Positions 31,658-41,592 of a DNA stretch of 64,000 bases are shown one piece after another. The notes under the pieces are model-generated. The model saw nothing but the letters and a program-made list of their open reading frames with translations, was not told where the DNA came from and made no database searches. Position 1 is the first letter of the stretch, and every line of letters begins with the position of its first letter. The stretch is from CAVYEM01 sp963767635 (GTDB lineage: Bacteria > Vulcanimicrobiota > Vulcanimicrobiia > Vulcanimicrobiales > Vulcanimicrobiaceae), in assembly GCA_963767635.1 (NCBI GenBank), contig CAVYEM010000001.1, positions 1,798,001 through 1,862,000 of the forward strand, in the 5' to 3' direction. The position numbers and the translations under genes are program-made.

Positions 31658-32131
31658 ATGAGAAACAAAATCGCCCCCTGCCTATGGTTCGGTGGCAATG
31701 CGGAGGATGCAGCCAAGTTCTATGCGGCGACGTTTCCCGATAGCCGCATCGACGCGATCAATCGATCGCCGTCCGACTATCCCGCCGGCAAGCAAGACGA
31801 TGTGTTGACCGTCGAGTTCACCGTGCTCGAGCATGCCGTTTGTCGGACTCAACGGCGGCCCGCACTTCAGCTTCGATGAAGCGATTTCATTTCAAGTCTA
31901 TACCGAGGATCAGGACGAAACCGATCGCTATTGGCATGCGATCGTGGACAACGGCGGGTCGGAAAGCATGTGCGGCTGTGCAAAGATCGGTTTGGGCTTT
32001 CTTGGCAGATCGTTCCCCGGACACTGCTTGATGCGCTGCGCAGCGCGGACGCCGCCGCCGGCAAGCGCGCGATGGATGCGATGATGGAAATGAAGAAAAT
32101 CGACATCGCCGCAATCCAAGCGGTGCTTTAA
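31658..32131 (+). CDS. PhnB-like VOC protein, two frameshifts
   Basis: Three frames combine into about 157 residues typical of the PhnB/3-demethylubiquinone-methyltransferase-like VOC subfamily. They are NKIAPCLWFGGNAEDAAKFY with VLTVEFTVL; MPFVGLNGGPHFSFDEAISFQVYTEDQDETDRYW (quoted in part); and CKDRFGLSWQIVPRTLLDAL with a helical tail. Changes of frame: +1 near 31828 and -1 near 31974, where TGCGGCTGTGC probably lacks a G of a Trp codon (CGWCKDRFG). The stop overlaps that of the convergent AraC gene by two bases. Confidence 0.75.
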
Positions 32132-33027
32132 AAGACTTCGCCGTCACCCTCTGGGCGGTCGCGAAGTGCGCCGGGCGAAACGCCGGTAAAACGGCGGATG
32201 AAGCGCGACATGTGGCTTTGGCTCGAAAACCCGGCTTGCGCCGCAATGTCGTCCAGAGGTATTCGTCCAGCCGCGATCAGCTGAATGGCGTACTCCACCC
32301 GCCGCCGGATGATGTACTGATGCACGGCCAAGCCCACCGATCGTTTAAACAGCACTTTGAAATGCGACGGACTCATCTCGGCGATTTCGGCAAGTTCCGT
32401 GAGCGACAGATCGTGTGCGAGATGATCGTGGACATACTCGATAACGGTTTTGAGCCGGCGCTTTGAGAGCTGCCCTGCCGGCGTCGTGACGTGCGGACGC
32501 GAATATCGCCGCAGCAGATGCGAGGCAAGCGCAATGCCTAGTGATTCAGCGTAGACGCGGCCCAGCTGTTCGTCCGACTCCAGCTCCGCCTTGAGCGCCC
32601 ACGCGATGTGCGCGATTTGCGGATCCCGCATTTGCAAGCACGGCGCGATACCGACGCTGCTCGCGCTCAGGCCCATTCCTTCGGCGGCGTTGTGTACCAG
32701 GCTCGGGCTCAAGTGCAGGCCGAGCATCGTCGTTTCGCCTTCGTCTTGCCACGCGGCCGTGGTGCCCGGCGCCAATAAATCGATGTCTTCAGGGAGCTGC
32801 AAGCGCGAAAAGGTCGGATTTTCAAAGCCGCACCGCGTTCGAATCGGCGCGCTCAGATGCATGCTCAAGGAGTAGTGCGTGGCGGGATGGGAGCGCGTGA
32901 AGCCGCCGGACGTCTCGTAGACGATCGCTTCGATGCCGCTCCAACTTCGATCGCTGCTCGTTGCGCGTAGCGTAAAACGCATCGGCTCGTCGAGTTCCCG
33001 ATCGCCACTGCGTGGTTGCACGTTCAT
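32128..33027 (-). CDS. AraC/XylS-family transcriptional regulator
   Basis: Product of 299 residues. The N-terminal 180 residues form the ligand or oligomerisation part (GFTRSHPATHYSLSMHL, LLAPGTTAAWQDEGE). The C-terminal 100 residues contain two helix-turn-helix motifs: DLSLTELAEIAEMSPSHFKVLFK and IPLDDIAAQAGFSSQSHMSRFIRRFTGVSPGALR, quoted as family landmarks. It ends within the array of acidic residues EGDGEVF. It is divergent from the third TonB receptor, 135 bases away, and is therefore a candidate regulator of it. Confidence 0.9.
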   Translation of the reverse strand: MNVQPRSGDRELDEPMRFTLRATSSDRSWSGIEAIVYETSGGFTRSHPATHYSLSMHLSAPIRTRCGFENPTFSRLQLPEDIDLLAPGTTAAWQDEGETTMLGLHLSPSLVHNAAEGMGLSASSVGIAPCLQMRDPQIAHIAWALKAELESDEQLGRVYAESLGIALASHLLRRYSRPHVTTPAGQLSKRRLKTVIEYVHDHLAHDLSLTELAEIAEMSPSHFKVLFKRSVGLAVHQYIIRRRVEYAIQLIAAGRIPLDDIAAQAGFSSQSHMSRFIRRFTGVSPGALRDRPEGDGEVF

Positions 33028-33162
33028 TTATCGAACCATGCGTCACCTCAGTGACGCGCGAGATTGCACACAATCGTACGATGCATTGCACGATCGGATG
33101 CATCACAGCGCGCTGGATTGGGCCGTTATGTGAGCAGCATTTTTCCGTGGAGGTTTTGGATC

Positions 33163-36100
33163 ATGAGAACCACCCCATCCCTCCGCCACGTCATCACGGC
33201 AGTTCTGCTGCTCGTTGCGTTACTGTGCCAGGGAACATGGACACTGGCAGGCACCACGGGCACGCTGAGCGGAGTCGTCGCGGGAGACAACGGTGCGCCA
33301 CTTGCCGGAGCGCAAGTTACAGCACTGTCTGTTTCGCAACGCGCGGTTGCCACGACGGACGCGAGCGGACATTTCACGTTCCTTTCCTTGGCGCCGGACA
33401 CGTACACCGTTTCGGCGAATAAGGAAGGCTACGCACCTTCTTCCATCCCGGGCGTCACGGTCTTTGCGGACCAATCACAGACGCTTTCGATACATCTTTC
33501 GACCAAACTCAAAACGATCGCGCAGGTGCGCTCGCAGAGTCAAGGCAGCCTGGTGAAATCGGGCACGACGACGGACGTTTATGCCGTCAATGCGGCGACT
33601 GCGACGCAGCTGGGAACCGCCGGCGGCGGAAACAACCTCAACAGCGCGTATTCGGCGATCTATCAACAACCCGGCGTGGTGGGCTTGCCCAGCAATTTTG
33701 GTTTCGGGCAAGTCTTCTTCATTCACGGTTCCAGCTACAACCAAATCGGCTACGAGTTCGACGGCGTTCCGGTCAATCGCGCGTTCGACAACTATAACGC
33801 CAACTCGCTCTCGAATTTGGGCACGCAATCGACGGAAGTCTACACCGGCGGCGGTCCCGCGACCGCTACTTCGCCGACGCTTGGCGGCTACATCAATCAA
33901 GTCATCAAGTCCGGCAGTTATCCGGGGTACGGCAGCGTGCAAGTCGGCGTCGGAACGCCGGGCTTTTATCACAACCTAGACGTCGAGGCCGGGGGAGCGA
34001 CGCCCAACCGGTCGTTTTCGTATTACGCAGCGCTGCGCGGCGATAACATGATTCCGCTGCAGTTCGATTCGCAAAACGGCGGCGACTTGAATCCCGACGG
34101 CAACAACATCTACGGTCAGCAAGGCGCAAGCTGGAACACGCTGCTCTTGCCTGCCGAACTCTTTCTGGGAAGCAGCACCCGCGGGCCGTGGTCGGACTGC
34201 ACCGGCGGCGGCGCGACGGCACCGGGGAACGGTTCGTATCTCTCGCCGATCATCTCCGGGTTGTACGGATCGGCAGGCACGGTTGCCGCATGCAACGTGT
34301 ACAGCCCGATTCCGGCCACCAATACGATCGCGTTGCGCGGCAACGATCTCTCCGATCGCGAAAACGTCGTGAACCTGCACTTCGGCATTCCGCACAAAAG
34401 CGATGCCGGCCGGGACGACATCCAAGTGCTCTACGATAATTTCGCATATCAAACACAAAGCTGGGACAACATTTCGACGTTCGGCGGATTGCCGTTCATG
34501 CAAGCGATGTTCCAACCCGCGGGCACCAATCCCGACGGGAGCGGGCAATTACAACACGTTTGTGGCGAACGCGCTCGGACTAGGCGTAGCGCCCGGTACT
34601 TCCGTCCTTGGACCGGCAGCATCCCCGGCGTATGCGGGAATGTGCGACTACTACAACCTGTACGCGCTGTTCGGGGCTTCGCCGCCCTGCGCCGCGTCCG
34701 GTTTAGGGGTTTCGCCGGCTCCGTACTTCGACGGCTACCAAGTCGTCGGCGCCGCATTCGGGCAATCAGCGCTCGGTCAGCCGAAAATCGTCAGCCCCTA
34801 TCTGTTTCCGGCAACCAATCCGGCGCGCGCGTTCCAGTCTGGATTCTCGCCGTACCAGGTATCGGATACGGACAACAACGGATCCATCGTTAAACTGCAG
34901 TATCAAAAGAACTTCGGTTCGGACGCTTTCCTGCGGTTGTTCGGCTACACGTTCTATTCGAGCTGGCTGCAAACCGATCCGAATTTCGGCGTCACGCCGT
35001 TTCTCGTCGGCGGCGCAACGCAAGGCGACTATGAAGTCAATTCGCATACCCGCGGCGCGGATTTGCAATTTTCCGATCAGATCAACCCGCAGCACTTGCT
35101 GACGCTGACCGGAAGCTTCACGACTTCGACGTTGGAACGCTGGAACAACGCACAGTACACGTTTTCACCCAGCGGTACGCCGATTGCGACGCTTACGGCG
35201 CCCAACGGCTCTTGTTACGCCGCCTATAACAACTCGCAAGGCGGATCGCTCATCGATCCGGGCTACGGGGCCGGGCTGGCGGCCGGCGCACCGGTGTCTT
35301 GCGTATCCGCACTTGCCGGCGCGCCAATTTCCGCGGTACAGGCCGGGCAAGGCGGATGCACCGCGTCGGCAGTGTATGCGTGTCTGCAGCCTACTCCGGC
35401 GGGCGCGCCCGGCGGAACGACGTGGGAGCTGACACAGAATCTCTCTCCGGACGCCAACATCAATACGGTAAAGCCGATCTTTTACGATGCAGCGTTGCAG
35501 GACGAATTTCGACCCAGTTCGCGGTGGAACATCAATGCGGGACTGCGCTACGAAAGCTACGGGTACCAACTGGGCAACTACGGCTCGGCTGCGCAGCAGT
35601 TCTGGTTCAACCAAATCAATACGACCGCATGCGTCAACTCCGCAAGGACTGCAACAAGCGGCGCAGAGCGACTTCGACAGCGGCGCTCCGCGTTTCGGAC
35701 TTGTTCCGTCCGCCTACCCACAATTCGTAACGACGGCGCCGGGACAAGCGTGTCCGTTCGATCCCACGCTGAACGAACAGCTCTATCATCCGGGTCAGCA
35801 CGGCGTTCCGCTCATCACGTTGGGCGGTTCGGGTACGATAACGAAAAACACGTGGTCGCCGCGTATCGGCTTCACCTACACGATGGGACCCAATTCGGTA
35901 CTGCGCTTTTCGTACGGTCGTTACACCGAGCCCACCCCGACGGCGTTCGAACAAGTGCTGACGTATCCCGACGGGTACAAGATGGCGACGAACCTGTACG
36001 ATTCGCGCTACTACAACATCGGTCTGGCTTCCATCGTTCACGACAATCCCATTCAGTTCTCGAATAACGTCGACGCGTCGTTCGAGCAGCGCTTACCCAA

Positions 36101-37204
36101 CACGGATTGGAGCTTCAAGGTATCACCGTTCTATCGCTACACGACCAACCAGTCCGTCGAAGTTTCACTTCCGGGCGGCTTAGCCGGCGCGTTTAACTCC
36201 GGCACGCAGCAAACCAAAGGCGTGGAACTGGCAATTCAAAAAGGCGATCCGTCGCAAAACGGCTGGTCGGGACAGCTTTCGTATACGTATACGGATGCGA
36301 AGCTCAAGTATCAACTCATCGACGGCGCCAACATCGTAACGACGATGCTCAATACGCTCAAGCCGTACTTAGCGCTGGAAGGAGTCAACGGCGGTTCGCC
36401 ATGTTACTACCAGGGCGGCGCGGAATCGCGACTGCGCAGCGCCTGCGGGCGGCAACGCCGCGCTCGTCATCGCGAATCCGTACTACAATTCGAAGATCAC
36501 CCAAGCGCAGCTCAACTCGCAGTTTCCGCTGACGGCGTTCTATCCGACGTATGCGAACGAGTTCCCGTACGGACTGGATCTCGGCGACGCGTCGACGATC
36601 ATTCCGCCCAACGTCTTCGGCGGGTTCCTCAGACTGGCGTCATCGCAAGATCCAAGCCACGCTGACGGCAAACCTGTGGGAAGGCGAGGCCTACGGTGCG
36701 CCGGTGACGATTGCAGGAATCGATCCGCGCTCGTGCATCGCCAATCAAGGCGGCATCGGCGTGGTTCCCGGATCGCTCAACGGCGATTACCAAACGTGCT
36801 CGTCGAGCATAGCGATTCCCAATCCCACCACCGGCAAGTTCGACAGCATCGGGCAATACCGCAATCCGTGGGATTTCAACATGGGCATGCAGCTCGGGTA
36901 CGATCTCACGCCGAACGTGCACGCCTCGATCCTGCTCGCCAACATCGTACAACGGTGTTTCGGCGGTTCATCCGAGCCGTGGACGAAAGCGTACGCGCCG
37001 AACGCGTTCAACTGTGAATACGTTCCCAACAGCACGTACATCGGCGTCACTCCCGGAGCAGGGTACTTCTACGGAAACAGCCCGCACGATGCGGTGAACG
37101 GCTCGACCGGATACCCGAAAGTGTTCGACCAAACCTATGAGCCCGCACCGTTCCAAATCGCCGCGCCGCTCCAGGCGTACTTCCAGCTGCAAGTGCGCAT
37201 CTAA
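33163..37204 (+). CDS. TonB-dependent receptor, paralogue of the 26-kb one, four frameshifts
   Basis: Start ATG 33163 behind GGAGG. Signal peptide RTTPSLRHVITAVLLLVALL, beta-sandwich (GTLSGVVAGDNGAPLAGAQV, PDTYTVSANKEGY), SQGSLVKSGTTTDVYAVNAAT, HGSSYNQIGYEFDGVPVNRAFD and a barrel ending FQLQVRI. Four frame changes, all +1: near 34537 (GGG run, expected AGC GGC AAT), 35634, 36427 and 36627. Subtracting four bases leaves exactly 1346 codons, which supports one original gene. The first 220 residues match the 26-kb receptor closely, while the barrel differs, so the two are paralogues with different ligands. AraC and GT39 genes lie between them. Import of oligosaccharides is inferred from context. 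Confidence 0.82.
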
Positions 37205-37227
37205 ACCACAACCGGCGAGGCCAAAAG

Positions 37228-37257
37228 ACGGCGTCGAGCAGCAATGCTCGGCGCCGT
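37228..37257. terminator. Bidirectional hairpin terminator
   Basis: A 12-base stem ACGGCGTCGAGC and GCTCGGCGCCGT (one G-T pair) with the loop AGCAAT lies between the receptor (ends 37204) and the convergent VOC gene (ends 37281). On the minus strand it is followed by CTTTTGG. The T-run is weak on the plus strand. Confidence 0.65.
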
Positions 37258-37280
37258 TCGCTTTGATGCGTTACTAACCC

Positions 37281-37633
37281 TTAGCCCTTGGGTTCTTGCC
37301 GCAATCCGACGATGTTGCCGTTGGGCTCCTTTACGCTTGCGACGAGCAGTCCTTTGGCGACGTCGGTGATTTCTTGCACGACCGTGCCGCCGGCGGTTTC
37401 CACTCTTTGACTTTTGCCGCAATATCGTCGACAGTCCAGTAGGCAAGCGCGTTCGGTGCGCGATTATCCGCGTTCGGAACGAGGCCGATTTCCAACTCGC
37501 CGTTCCTGTAGCCGACGTAATACGGAGCATCCGCGTAGGGATCGGCGCCGATCAACTTGCTGAAGAATTGCTTGGCCTTGGCCATATCTGCAGCGGGGTA
37601 AACGATGAGCGAGACATCCTTCACTTTCTTCAT
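37281..37633 (-). CDS. VOC-family protein, one frameshift
   Basis: The N-terminal frame reads VKDVSLIVYPAADMAKAKQFF, ADAPYYVGYRNGELEIGLVP and ALAYWTVDDIAAKVKE. After a frame change near 37400 the end is ETAGGTVVQEITDVAKGLL and SVKEPNGNIVGLRQEPKG before TAA 37281-37283. Together they form a normal VOC protein of about 117 residues. It is a close paralogue of the VOC gene at 53957 (same YADxPYYVGxR and GNI(V/I)GLR segments). Function unknown. Confidence 0.75.
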
Positions 37634-37793
37634 TCTCCTTTCAGACCTATGACCGACTCAGCTGAGGCAAAACGTGACAGGCTCCCTTTACAGCAGCTCG
37701 ATGGCCAGTTCTTTTACGCGTCGAGTACACAAAGCCGTTGTGCCAACCCAAGATCGAAGGGTCAGCGCGACCGCGATATAAACAATTCTTATT

Positions 37794-38271
37794 ATGCGGT
37801 TGGGGCGCTTTCATTACTTACGTGCGACCAGCGCGGTGGTGCTATATCCGCAACAGTTTCGAAATCCCTTGCTTGCATCCGGTTATACTGCAGCATACGA
37901 TTTTTACGGGGACCGTTTTCCGGGACGATTGGTCGGCGTGCCGTTTACGGCGCGAAGCCGCGAGGCATTGGATGCCCTCATTCGCACAACGAACGACCGT
38001 TTGCGCGCGAGTGACCCCTCGCATTTTTGCCGAACCGATATATCTAGCGGACTGTTCCACACAAGGCTATTCCGACTTGTGGCAAACCACGCGCAGCGCT
38101 TTGGTCGCCCTTCAGGGCCGCGCTGCATCTGCGCTTGTGCAAGCGGAGCCATTCCAGATTCAAAAGTACGTCGCGTGCAACTACGTTCCGGCAATGTACG
38201 GGCTACTTGAAAGTCACGACTCATCCGGCATCGTTCCACTGGGCACCGTAGCCGTTGCCGCTTATCCTTAA
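37794..38271 (+). CDS. Protein of unknown function, one frameshift
   Basis: Two frames make about 158 residues: an N-terminal RFHYLRATSAVVLYPQQFRN with RFPGRLVGVPFTARSREALDAL, and a C-terminal EPIYLADCSTQGYSDLWQTT with FQIQKYVACNYVPAMYGLLE. They join with one extra C in the run at about 38021. I recognise no family. No signal peptide or membrane helix. The start is uncertain, as no good ribosome site precedes ATG 37794. Confidence 0.45.
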
Positions 38272-38489
38272 AGCAGCGGCAAAGAAGTCGACACGCTCAG
38301 CGTCGAATGAGCGTTCGTTCAGCCCGGAAAGGAGCGAGTCGTGCGCATCGTCGTGCTCGCCGTTATCGCCGCTTATGCACGCTTTAGCGCATCGCTGGTC
38401 GTCGGCACCTGGAATGTCGCCGGCTGCATTTTCGGCTGGAATCTTGGGCCCGACGGCAAGACGCTGATTGCCGTTACGCCGGGACGCCC

Positions 38490-38895
38490 TGCGACGCTAA
38501 GCGGCATTCGAATGAAACCGACGGGCTCATCGTTCACCTGCGGGCGGAATTGCAGCCGATAGAGCTGCGCGCAATGCGCTGGCCGCATGTCAACGTTGCG
38601 CACGGCGGCGCGGAACCGCTGGTAGCGTTGCCGCTTGCGGTGCGCCCGCGACGTGCTGCGGTTTGCGTTATACTCCGGAGATCGGGGCGGCGAAGCGTTG
38701 GATGCGGACGAAATGGCGGTTTTAAAGCGCCTGGCCGATTGTGCCTCCGGCGCCTACCATCACATCGACGCGCAAGCGCTAAAGCGGCGCTCGCGACAGA
38801 CGGAAGCGGAGAACGCTAAACTGCGGCACGGCGAAGAACTGGTTCCCGGCATGCTCGACATACTGAAACGTGATCCGCGGACTCTGGAGAGCTGA
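38490..38895 (+). pseudogene. GAF-domain protein fragment
   Basis: Frame one reads DGLIVHLRAELQPIELRA and EPLVALPLAVR. After a +1 change near 38656 it continues VLRFALYSGDRGGEALDADE, LKRLADCASGAYHHIDAQAL and a short tail to TGA. The strand-helix order and the LPLAV... FALYSG...GEALDADE pattern resemble the end of a GAF sensor domain. The N-terminal part of any larger sensor is missing or unrecognisable, although a hydrophobic stretch (VVLAVIAAYARFSASLVVG, near 38345) could be a leftover membrane helix. Confidence 0.5.
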
Positions 38896-38995
38896 AGGTC
38901 CTTAAGGCCGTACTGAGCGCCCATCGTGAACGACAGTGTTCGAGCGTTTCGGAATGGGCGTTCCACGGAAAAGCAATCCCGATTCATTGACATGC

Positions 38996-39849
38996 TCAAT
39001 GGAGGGCGGCCTGCAAGTGATAAATCCGGCGCGCGTTACCGGAAAATATCGCGCTGCGTTCGGATGCGGTAAGGCCGGCAATCGCAGCGCGCGCAACGTC
39101 CAGCACGCGATCGTAGTCGGCGGCGAGCAGGCAGACCGGCCAATCCGATCCGAAGAGTACGCGATCCGGTCCGAATAGCTCGAGCACACGTTGGACATAC
39201 GGCAAGATTTGCGCCGGCGTCCACGATTGCCACGACGCCTGCGTCACCAAGCCGGAGAGTTTGCACGCGAGGTTCGGATAAGCGGCCAGCCGCGCAAGAT
39301 GGGTGCTCCACGGTTCCCATTCGCCGTTCGCGATGTCGGGTTTGGCGGCGTGATCGAGAACGAATTGCAGTTGCGGCACACGCGCGATTGCCTCGCAAGC
39401 AACGCGCAACTCTCGTTTGCGAACGAGTAAATCGTAAACGAGGCCGGCCTTTCCAACTTCGGCGAGTCCACGCAGCACCTGCGGGCGCACCAGCCAGGCT
39501 GGGTCCTCCTCGTCGTGGACTTGATGCCGGATACCCACGAGGCAGGAGCCGCCGCGCGTTGCGCGGACGTCGGCTAGACGCTCGCCGACATACGGCGCAT
39601 TGAGATCGATCCATCCGACGACGCCGGCGATGCGATCGCAGTCGCGAGCGGCTCTGAGCAGACTTCCCGCGTTTCTTCTACGCTCGCATGCGCCTGCACG
39701 ACGATCGTCGCGATGACCTGCGCGGGAAGCATCGCTAGCAGATCGTCAACGCAAAACCTGCGACGAATCGGCGCAACGTCATCGGTCATCCACACGTAAT
39801 TGCGACGCTGCGGATCCCAAAGGTGGTGATGCGCATCGATAATCATCAT
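38996..39849 (-). CDS. Amidohydrolase of the L-fuconolactonase type (COG3618), one frameshift
   Basis: About 284 residues from ATG 39849, which overlaps the stop of the aldo/keto reductase gene (ATGA). The N-terminus MIIDAHHHLWDPQRRNYVWM carries the metal-binding His-x-His. Later come GVVGWIDLNAP, GIRHQVHDEED, LQFVLDHAAKPDI, LACKLSGLV and the metal Asp in LFGSDWPVCLL. One base is missing near 39663 (CC run), after which the frame continues perfectly. Members open the lactone ring of sugar acids: with the neighbouring aldo/keto reductase and the fuconate dehydratase the best assignment is L-fucono-lactonase. Cytoplasmic. Confidence 0.8.
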
Positions 39850-40818
39850 GCCTTTGGTGCAGTTTCTCGGTCGAGTTCGAGGTCGCGCCAAAGCTCGGTG
39901 GGGATGTCTTGCGAAGCCGCAGTGACGTTCGCTCGTACCTCTTCCGCGGAGCGCATGCCGAGAACCACGCTACCGACGGCCGGATGCGAGAATGGAAAGG
40001 CGATCGCTGCGGCAGTCAGGGTCGTGCCGTGCCGCTCACAGATGGCGGCGATCCGGCGGGCGCGTGTGAGCGTGGGTTCATCTGCGGCACGGTAGCCATA
40101 AGGAGCGCCCAACGCCGGTAGCCGCTGAGCCAGAATGCCGCTATTAAAAACACCGGCGGCGACGACCGGCACGCCGCGTTGCAGGCACAACGGCAGCAGT
40201 TCGCGCTGTGAGTCTGTATCGAGCAGCGTGTACTGCCCCGCAATCATGGCGACGTCGAGATCACATTCACGTACAAGCCGTGCAAGCGCTGCGGAGCGGT
40301 TCATTCCCGCTCCCACGGCGCCGACAAGGCCTTCCGCGCGCAGCCGGCACAACTCGGGAACGGTGTGATGAACGGCTTGTTCGAGATGCTCGTCGGGATC
40401 GTGAACGTAGGCAATATCGACGGCATTCAACTGTAGACGCTGCAGACTGGCTTCCAGGCTGCGCCGCACGCCGTCGCGACTGAAGTCGAATCGCGCCGTC
40501 AATCCGTTATCGCCATAAAACTCCGCGAGGCTGCCGGAGCGCTCGACCTCAGCGGAGACTGCGCGGAACGAGCACGCGGCCGACCTTCGTGGAAATCGTA
40601 AACGCATCCCGTGGTTTTTCCGCAAGAAACTGGCCGATGCGCCGCTCCGAAAGGCCGTACCCGTAAAGCGGCGCGGTATCGAAGTAGCGGATTCCGCATG
40701 CCCATGCCGCCTCAAGGGTCGATTGCGCCTGCTCGTCGGAAACGGGTGCGTATAAACCGCCCAGCGGAGCGCCGCCAAAACCTAAACCTAAAGCGCTGCA
40801 TTGCGGGCGATTTTTCAT
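39846..40818 (-). CDS. Aldo/keto reductase, probable L-fucose (D-threo-aldose) 1-dehydrogenase, one frameshift
   Basis: About 323 residues. NAD(P)-dependent oxidation of L-fucose to the lactone is the likely role. Motifs: LGFGGAPLGGLY, YFDTAPLYGYGLSERRIG with the catalytic Asp and Tyr, LNAVDIAYVHDPDEH, AAGVFNSGIL and the C-terminal LGMRSAEEVRANV. A +1 change lies near 40571 (CGC A GTC TCC). The gene stands at the border of the 2 kb repeat/IS island, only about 20 bases from the first repeat unit, and is followed by the fuconolactonase with an ATGA overlap. Alone the sequence would say only aldo/keto reductase of the D-threo-aldose dehydrogenase type; the fucose call rests on context. Confidence 0.8.
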
Positions 40819-40833
40819 AGTTTTAGTTTGCGG

Positions 40834-41592
40834 AGCGCTTCGACGGGCTCAGCGTGACGGCGCGCTTCGACGGGCTCAGCGTGACAAAGATGCGGCGCTT
40901 CGAGGGGCTCAGCGTGACAGCGCGTGACGGCGCGCTTCGACGGGCTCAGCGTGACAAAGATTCGACGCTTCGACGCGCTCAGCGTGACAAAGATGCGGCG
41001 CTTCGACGGGCTCAGCGTGACGGCGATGCGGCGCTTCGACGGGCTCAGCGTGACAAAAAAGGGGCTCAGCGTGACAACGGGCTTCGACGGGCTCAGCGTG
41101 ACAAACGCGCTTCGACAGGCTCAGCGTGACAAAAAAGGGGCTCAGCGTGACAGCGCGCTTCGATAGGCTCAGCGTGACAAAAAAGGGGCTCAGCGTGACA
41201 AAGATGCAGCGCTTCGACGGGCTCAGCGTGACAGCGCGCTTCGAAAAGTCAGCGTGACAAAGATGCGGCGCTTCGACGGGCTCAGCGTGACAACGAGCGG
41301 CGCTTCGACAGGCTCAGCGTGACAAAAAAAGGGGCTCAGCGTGACAACGCGCTTCGACAAGCTCAGCGTGACAAAAAAGGGGTAGCGTGACAGCGCGCTT
41401 CGACAGGCTCAGGTGAAAAAGGGGCTCAGCGTGACAACGCGCTTCGACAGGCTCAGCGTGACAAAAAAGGGGCTCAGCGTGACAGCGCGCTTCGACAGGC
41501 TCAGAGTGACAAAAAAGGGGCTGAGCGTGACAGCACGCTTCGACAGGCTCAGCGTGACAAAAAAGGGGCTCAGCGTGACAGGCCTTCGACAG
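40834..41592. repeat. Hairpin-repeat array, CGCGCT-type, left part of the island
   Basis: More than twenty units of the CGCGCT - TCGAC(A/G)GGCTC - AGCGTG type, alternating with truncated half-units (AAAAAAGGGGCTCAGCGTGAC). Unit length and spacing vary and many copies are partial, so this is not a CRISPR array. The last unit is cut after CTTCGACAG at 41592, where the IS110 element begins. The remaining half of this unit resumes at 42738. Confidence 0.92.

Noticed and set aside
33088..33105. Possible third copy of the fucose operator before the AraC-linked TonB receptor (GATCGGATGCATC)
   Set aside because: Only ATCGGATG is shared and the palindrome is absent, so it is within chance expectation.
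34403..36665. Separate proteins for each long frame in the TonB receptors
   Set aside because: The frames join end to end with conserved receptor sequence, and the lengths fit a single gene after removing the extra bases.
40834..41592. Possible CRISPR array
   Set aside because: The repeated unit is imperfect, spacing is variable and often only a few bases, half-units are common, and no cas genes are near. The spacers are not unique sequences of uniform length.
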